A stretch of 64,000 bases of DNA from assembly GCF_013304445.1 (NCBI RefSeq), contig NZ_JAAITA010000001.1, positions 62,001 to 126,000 on the forward strand. Direction: 5' to 3'. The number at the start of each line of letters is the position of its first letter. Position 1 is the stretch's first letter. The translations under genes and the position numbers were made by a program. The notes beneath the pieces were generated by a model that saw only the letters and a list, made by a program, of their open reading frames with translations, did not search any database and had not been told where the DNA came from. Shown one piece after another: positions 59,983 through 64,000 of this stretch. This stretch comes from Blautia hansenii (GTDB taxonomy: Bacteria > Bacillota > Clostridia > Lachnospirales > Lachnospiraceae).

Positions 59983-60026
59983 GGGCTGTCCCATGAAAGG
60001 CATGAATCTTTCATAGGGCAGCCTTA
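59983..60026 (+). terminator. Terminator-like hairpin after DUF362
   Basis: GGCTGTCCCATGAAAG pairs with CTTTCATAGGGCAGCC around a 9-base loop (one bulge/mismatch each). The T-run is weak. It faces the end of the convergent surface-protein gene. Confidence 0.65.
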
Positions 60027-60038
60027 TCTGTTATTTTG

Positions 60039-61892
60039 CTACTTTTGCCGTTTGGTGTAGATAACGGCCAGAAGGAGAAGAATACCACAGGAAGCTGCAA
60101 AGAGCGCCATGTAAAGTCCTGCGTGGGTATTATCTGCTGTTTTGGGTGCGGCTGCTTTGTCTGTCCGCTCAAAGGAAACGGTAATGGTATGGTCTGCTTT
60201 CACGTTTTTCATGGTATATTTGTTGTTTTTCACAGAAACGGATTTTCCATCTACCAGAACCTTTGCCACACGGTAGTTTTTGTTGGGGAGAAACGTAAAT
60301 TCTGCGTTTTCTCCCTCCTGAATTTCAATGCTGCCTTCCGGTGAAATGCGTCCGTTCTTATCCGCAGAGGAAGTAATGGTATAAACCGGAACTACAGCTT
60401 TAAATTCTATTGCAGAAGATTTGGACTGTCCCACTGCTTTCCAGCCATTTTCCGTATACTCTTCCAGGTCAAAGCCAACGGTAAGTTCGTAATTGCCTGC
60501 TTTGTTCAGAACGAAGGTTACCGAATAAGGGGCGTCGGACCAGGTGCGGTTGGTCTTTCCGTCCCAGTTCCAGTTCCGGGGAATCCAGCGGGAATCGCCG
60601 GCGGAAGGATTGGGATTGTCCATACCGGTGCCCACAGCTGTGGCGGTCAGGTTCGTGCCTCTGTCGTAAGTCGCTCCGGCTGTAATTCCATCTATGTATC
60701 CGTTGAAAGCAACGTAAGTTTTTAAAACAGAACTGCCGCTGATTTCGCTTTCCATATCCGTATCGGCATTGAACTTCTGTCTGGCTGCAAATTGGTAGGC
60801 GGTTCCGGATTTTAAGTTTCCAAACCGCGGGTTTTCTGTCCAGGTCCAGTTTTTGCCGTCTTCGGAAATACCATACAGAACGTTTTCCTGCTTTTGCAGA
60901 ACCAGGAATGTTTCTCCTTTTTCTGCAGCCTGGGGACTTTGCGGAGCTTTGGCTGCGGAAAACTTTGTGGTGACTTTCAGCTTTTCGCTGGCCGGGCTGG
61001 CCTCCTGCGTTTCGGATTTACAGAAGCGCGTTACAAATTCGTAAGAAGTTCCGGGAGTCAGGTTTTCAAAAGAACCGGAGGACTGCCATTTCCAGTTTGC
61101 GGAATCTTCCTGCTGTACCAGCGCGTACTCCTGATTGGGCTGTGTGGTTAGAAGTACAGTGGTGTCGGTACAGGATTGGAGAGCCGGTATGGCCGGGGCT
61201 TCTCTTGGGCTTTCGGGAGGTGTTTCCGGGTCCGGCTCATCCGTAGATGGCGGTGCTTCCTTCGGAGGTGTAGTTATGGAGTCTGTGGTTTGCGTGCTGT
61301 TGTTCTGTGCGTTATCGGAGGGGGTATCGTATGAGTCTTTGTTTGACGAGTCGTCTGTAGGAGTTGTCTGGGAGTCGTTGTTCTGTGTGTCGAATGTAGG
61401 TGTTATGTTGGAGTCGTTGTCCTTGGCGTCGCCCGGAGGCAGTGTGTCAGTACCGATGTTTGAAGTGTCGGTGGAAGTGTCCGTGTTGGTGTCATTTTTG
61501 TTGTCAGGAACCTTTTCTGTTCGGATAATGGTGGATTTCAGATACTTTTCGTCTGTATCGCCGACTGTGCGGCGGGTAAACGTATACTCTGTATCTGCCT
61601 TCAATCCGGTAAAAGAAACGGTTTCTTTTTGTGCGTCATATTGTTTCTTCTCAGCCCATTTCCAGGAGGCGTTTTGCTTGTCATCGGTGACTTTTCTTGC
61701 GTATTCGTAGTTTTTCCCTGCTTTCAGAACAATCGTATCTGCAGTTTTGGATACGGTTTCCAGTTCCTTTTCTTTTTGGGTTTCGTTGGCTGCATTTTCT
61801 GCGGCTGCCTGTATGGGAGAAATACCGGGGGAACTTCCGATTAAGACCAGAGTCAACAGGAAAACCAACAGTTTGCTCAGTTTTTTCATCAT
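60039..61892 (-). CDS. Wall-anchored repetitive surface protein
   Basis: 617 residues. Signal peptide (KKLSKLLVFLLTLVLIGSS) cleaved near IQAAAEN. Three copies of a Fn3-like repeat of about 65 residues centred on WxW (SWKWAEK near residue 75, NWKWQSS near 262, NWTWTEN near 345) and a closing SGTAYQF-type strand. Between copies 1 and 2 lies a 105-residue Asp/Thr/Asn/Pro-rich linker. Then a beta domain (about 395-500), an InlB/Bacterial_repeat-like domain (ADKNGRISPEG, KVLVDGKSVS, HTITVSFE), and the anchor APKTADNT, helix, KRQK. Binding or adhesion role is possible; no enzyme motif seen. RBS AGAGGTG. Confidence 0.8.
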   Translation of the reverse strand: MMKKLSKLLVFLLTLVLIGSSPGISPIQAAAENAANETQKEKELETVSKTADTIVLKAGKNYEYARKVTDDKQNASWKWAEKKQYDAQKETVSFTGLKADTEYTFTRRTVGDTDEKYLKSTIIRTEKVPDNKNDTNTDTSTDTSNIGTDTLPPGDAKDNDSNITPTFDTQNNDSQTTPTDDSSNKDSYDTPSDNAQNNSTQTTDSITTPPKEAPPSTDEPDPETPPESPREAPAIPALQSCTDTTVLLTTQPNQEYALVQQEDSANWKWQSSGSFENLTPGTSYEFVTRFCKSETQEASPASEKLKVTTKFSAAKAPQSPQAAEKGETFLVLQKQENVLYGISEDGKNWTWTENPRFGNLKSGTAYQFAARQKFNADTDMESEISGSSVLKTYVAFNGYIDGITAGATYDRGTNLTATAVGTGMDNPNPSAGDSRWIPRNWNWDGKTNRTWSDAPYSVTFVLNKAGNYELTVGFDLEEYTENGWKAVGQSKSSAIEFKAVVPVYTITSSADKNGRISPEGSIEIQEGENAEFTFLPNKNYRVAKVLVDGKSVSVKNNKYTMKNVKADHTITVSFERTDKAAAPKTADNTHAGLYMALFAASCGILLLLAVIYTKRQK

Positions 61893-62234
61893 ATAGATTC
61901 ACCTCTTTCCGTGATGCCGCTGTTATAGGGAGGAGCGGCGGAAAATAGTTGTTTATAGGTATTTTTATTATAACAGATATTGGCTGTAAATAATAGATAA
62001 AAAAGAAAAATGTTAGAAAATTAAAAGGACTTTAAAGGAAAATTAAAAGTTTATTCAGGATTTTGTGACTTATAATAATTGTAAATACCCTTAGAATGAT
62101 GTATACTGTCTACGTTAGAACCTTCTTGTTGGAATGAGTAGACTGCTGTCCGCATTTTGTTGCCTCTTCATTCAGCAGAGGGTATCTTTGTATAATGGAA
62201 GATTTGAGTATAAGTATGGAAGAAGGACAAAAAA
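61893..62234. other. AT-rich intergenic region between divergent surface-protein and polysaccharide genes
   Basis: 342 bases without a credible gene. The left third carries the surface-protein ribosome site and an inverted pair CTGTTATA (61919) and TATAACAG (61968). The middle is very A-rich. The right part holds the promoter and about 125-base leader of the polysaccharide gene, which contains GTCTAC pairing with GTAGAC. Confidence 0.5.
62079..62107 (+). promoter_or_regulatory. Promoter of the CapD/WbpM-type gene
   Basis: TTGTAA, 17 bases, TATACT. Confidence 0.6.
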
Positions 62235-64000
62235 ATGGAAAGACAGGATAAAAAGCAAGAGCATTTACTGGATTTACAATGGGTAAGAAGAGCCTTGCTG
62301 TTGGCATTATTTGATATTGGAATTATAATTGCATCATCACTGCTTGCTCTCATGGCACGATTTGATTTTTCTTATGCAGGAATTGAAGTACCGTATCTGT
62401 CAAATTTGTATCATTATTTGCCAATAGGTATTGCATTGAATTTGATTATTTTTTATTTTTGTCGTATGTATCACAGTCTTTGGAAATTTGTAGGTGTTCA
62501 TGAAGTAGGATATATTTTGATTGCAAATGGAATTGCCTTTTTAGTGCAGATTGCAAGCATGTATATGCTGCAGTATTCTATGCCGAGAAGCTATTTCTTT
62601 TTTCAGATTTTATTGCAGACGGCTATGGTATCTGCCTTGCGGTTTTCTTATCGCTTTTTGCGCCATTTAAAAGAGGTTAAAGAGCAGAAGTTCAGTGGAT
62701 GGAATAAATGGAAGCGGGTTATGGTGGTTGGAGCCGGAGAAGCAGGTAGAGCTATTATAAAAGAAATTATGGACAGTAAGTTTTTGTCAATGAAAATATG
62801 TTGTGTGATTGATGATGACCGCAACAAAGCAGGGCGTTATATAAATGGTATTCCTATTGTGGGAGACCGCTCTACCATCTTGAAAAATGTAGAAGAATAC
62901 AAAATTAAAAGTATTATTCTGGCCATTCCTTCTGCCCCATTAGAAGAGAAAAAAGAAATCCTGGAAATCTGTCAAATGTCTGGCTGTGAATTGAAAACTT
63001 TGCCGGGAATGTATCAGCTGATTGATGGTGAGGTAAATGTCAGTAAATTAAGAGATGTAGAAATCACAGATTTACTTGGGAGAGAGCCCATACAGGTCAA
63101 TCTGGATGAAATCATGGGATATGTGAAAGATAAGGTAGTCATGGTAACCGGCGGCGGAGGTTCTATCGGAAGTGAATTGTGCCGTCAGATTGCGGCATAT
63201 CAGCCAAAGCAGTTGATTGTCTTTGATATTTATGAGAATAATGCTTATGAAATCCAGCAGGAATTGCAGCGCCATTATCCAGAATTGAATCTGGAAACGT
63301 TGATTGGTTCTGTGCGGAATACCCATCGGATAAACAGTATTTTTGAGACATATCATCCGGATATTGTGTACCATGCGGCAGCTCATAAGCATGTCCCACT
63401 GATGGAAGACAGTCCGAATGAGGCAATTAAGAACAATGTGTTTGGGACATATAAAACCGCCAAAGCAGCCAGTGACAACGGAGTCAAACGTTTTGTGCTG
63501 ATTTCTACAGATAAGGCAGTAAATCCCACGAATATTATGGGGGCATCTAAACGACTATGTGAAATGATTGTTCAGAGCTTTAATAAAATATCGGATACAG
63601 AGTTTGTTGCGGTGCGCTTTGGAAATGTACTGGGAAGTAATGGAAGTGTGATTCCTTTGTTTAAAAAGCAGATTGCAGAGGGCGGCCCTGTAACGGTTAC
63701 AGACAAAAATATTATTCGATATTTTATGACGATTCCGGAGGCTGTATCTTTGGTGCTTCAGGCAGGAGCCTATGCCAGAGGAGGAGAAATTTTTGTCCTG
63801 GAAATGGGAAAACCGGTGAAAATTGATGATATGGCCAGAAATCTGATCCGTCTGTCCGGCTACACTCCGGATATAGACATTAAGATTGAATATACGGGAC
63901 TTCGTCCGGGAGAAAAATTGTATGAAGAACTTTTGATGGCAGAGGAAGGCATGAAAGAAACTGCCAACAAACTGATTCATATTGGGAAACCCATTGAAAT
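62235..64000 (+). CDS. Nucleotide-sugar 4,6-dehydratase/epimerase, CapD/WbpM/EpsC family (3' end outside window)
   Basis: 588 codons are visible with no stop. Four hydrophobic helices (about residues 18-135), then a first Rossmann domain with VMVVGAGEAGRAII (about 155-290), then an SDR domain with VMVTGGGGSIGSELCRQ near residue 300, AAAHKHVPLMED, STDKAVNPTNIMGASKR (Met replacing the usual SDR Tyr, with Lys, as in WbpM/FlaA1) and VRFGNVLGSNGSV. Such membrane proteins convert UDP-GlcNAc to 4-keto-6-deoxy sugars for capsule or glycans. It likely opens a polysaccharide cluster that continues beyond the window. RBS AAGGAC. Confidence 0.9.
   Translation, partial: MERQDKKQEHLLDLQWVRRALLLALFDIGIIIASSLLALMARFDFSYAGIEVPYLSNLYHYLPIGIALNLIIFYFCRMYHSLWKFVGVHEVGYILIANGIAFLVQIASMYMLQYSMPRSYFFFQILLQTAMVSALRFSYRFLRHLKEVKEQKFSGWNKWKRVMVVGAGEAGRAIIKEIMDSKFLSMKICCVIDDDRNKAGRYINGIPIVGDRSTILKNVEEYKIKSIILAIPSAPLEEKKEILEICQMSGCELKTLPGMYQLIDGEVNVSKLRDVEITDLLGREPIQVNLDEIMGYVKDKVVMVTGGGGSIGSELCRQIAAYQPKQLIVFDIYENNAYEIQQELQRHYPELNLETLIGSVRNTHRINSIFETYHPDIVYHAAAHKHVPLMEDSPNEAIKNNVFGTYKTAKAASDNGVKRFVLISTDKAVNPTNIMGASKRLCEMIVQSFNKISDTEFVAVRFGNVLGSNGSVIPLFKKQIAEGGPVTVTDKNIIRYFMTIPEAVSLVLQAGAYARGGEIFVLEMGKPVKIDDMARNLIRLSGYTPDIDIKIEYTGLRPGEKLYEELLMAEEGMKETANKLIHIGKPIE

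Overview
The window looks like a chromosome segment of a Gram-positive, anaerobic, spore-forming Firmicute of the family Lachnospiraceae (Blautia/Mediterraneibacter-like; genus not resolvable by eye). The reasons are a sporulation sigma factor G, meso-diaminopimelate dehydrogenase, a PPi-type phosphofructokinase next to pyruvate phosphate dikinase, a one-chain glycyl-tRNA synthetase, a purine pathway with separate IMP cyclohydrolase and AICAR transformylase genes, KTGD/KTAD-type cell-wall anchors, strong AGGAGG ribosome sites and many sigma-A promoters. I see no rRNA, CRISPR array, insertion sequence or prophage.

Layout. 1-6.3 kb: the 3' end of a LysR regulator, then a compact operon of thioredoxin reductase-like protein, thioredoxin-like protein, cytosolic arylsulfotransferase-family protein and a complete sulfonate/nitrate-type ABC importer. 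6.3-11.5 kb: nitroreductase (opposite strand), then a YbaN/YgbA/CydDC-like operon behind a palindromic operator and a leader terminator. 11.5-20 kb: cytidylate-kinase-like protein, LCP ligase, a lysine riboswitch controlling an NhaC-family transporter, a GH112 galacto-N-biose phosphorylase with an AraC regulator, and sigG. 20-25 kb: two-component system with its ABC exporter. 25.4-25.8 kb: a tandemly duplicated tRNA-Val/tRNA-Met block. 25.9-30.6 kb: D,D-carboxypeptidase, proC, an orphan substrate-binding lipoprotein, CYTH and GNAT proteins. 30.6-38 kb: ZTP riboswitch with purine genes, ddh, a YitT protein, and convergent purF and asnB whose mRNA leaders share one attenuator design. 38-44 kb: glyQS, PPi-PFK (in-frame amber codon) and ppdK. 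44-51.4 kb: one long operon of small membrane protein, secDF (frameshifted), ktrB, ktrA, pit, DUF47 and DUF368. 51.5-64 kb: two wall-anchored surface proteins, a xanthine/uracil permease, class I ribonucleotide reductase under NrdR boxes with a DUF362 gene, and the start of a CapD/WbpM-type polysaccharide gene cut by the window end.

How parts fit together. PPi-PFK and PPDK form a PPi-linked glycolysis pair. The ZTP riboswitch senses the substrate of the purine enzymes it controls. The lysine riboswitch gives a likely substrate to an otherwise generic NhaC transporter. Most notable are the arylsulfotransferase/importer/redox operon, and the twin leaders of purF and asnB: a hairpin with an AAxGGC hexaloop that is mutually exclusive with a terminator sitting almost at the transcription start. 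Two normally important genes (PFK, SecDF) carry single-base lesions, so sequence error or strain-specific decay has to be considered.
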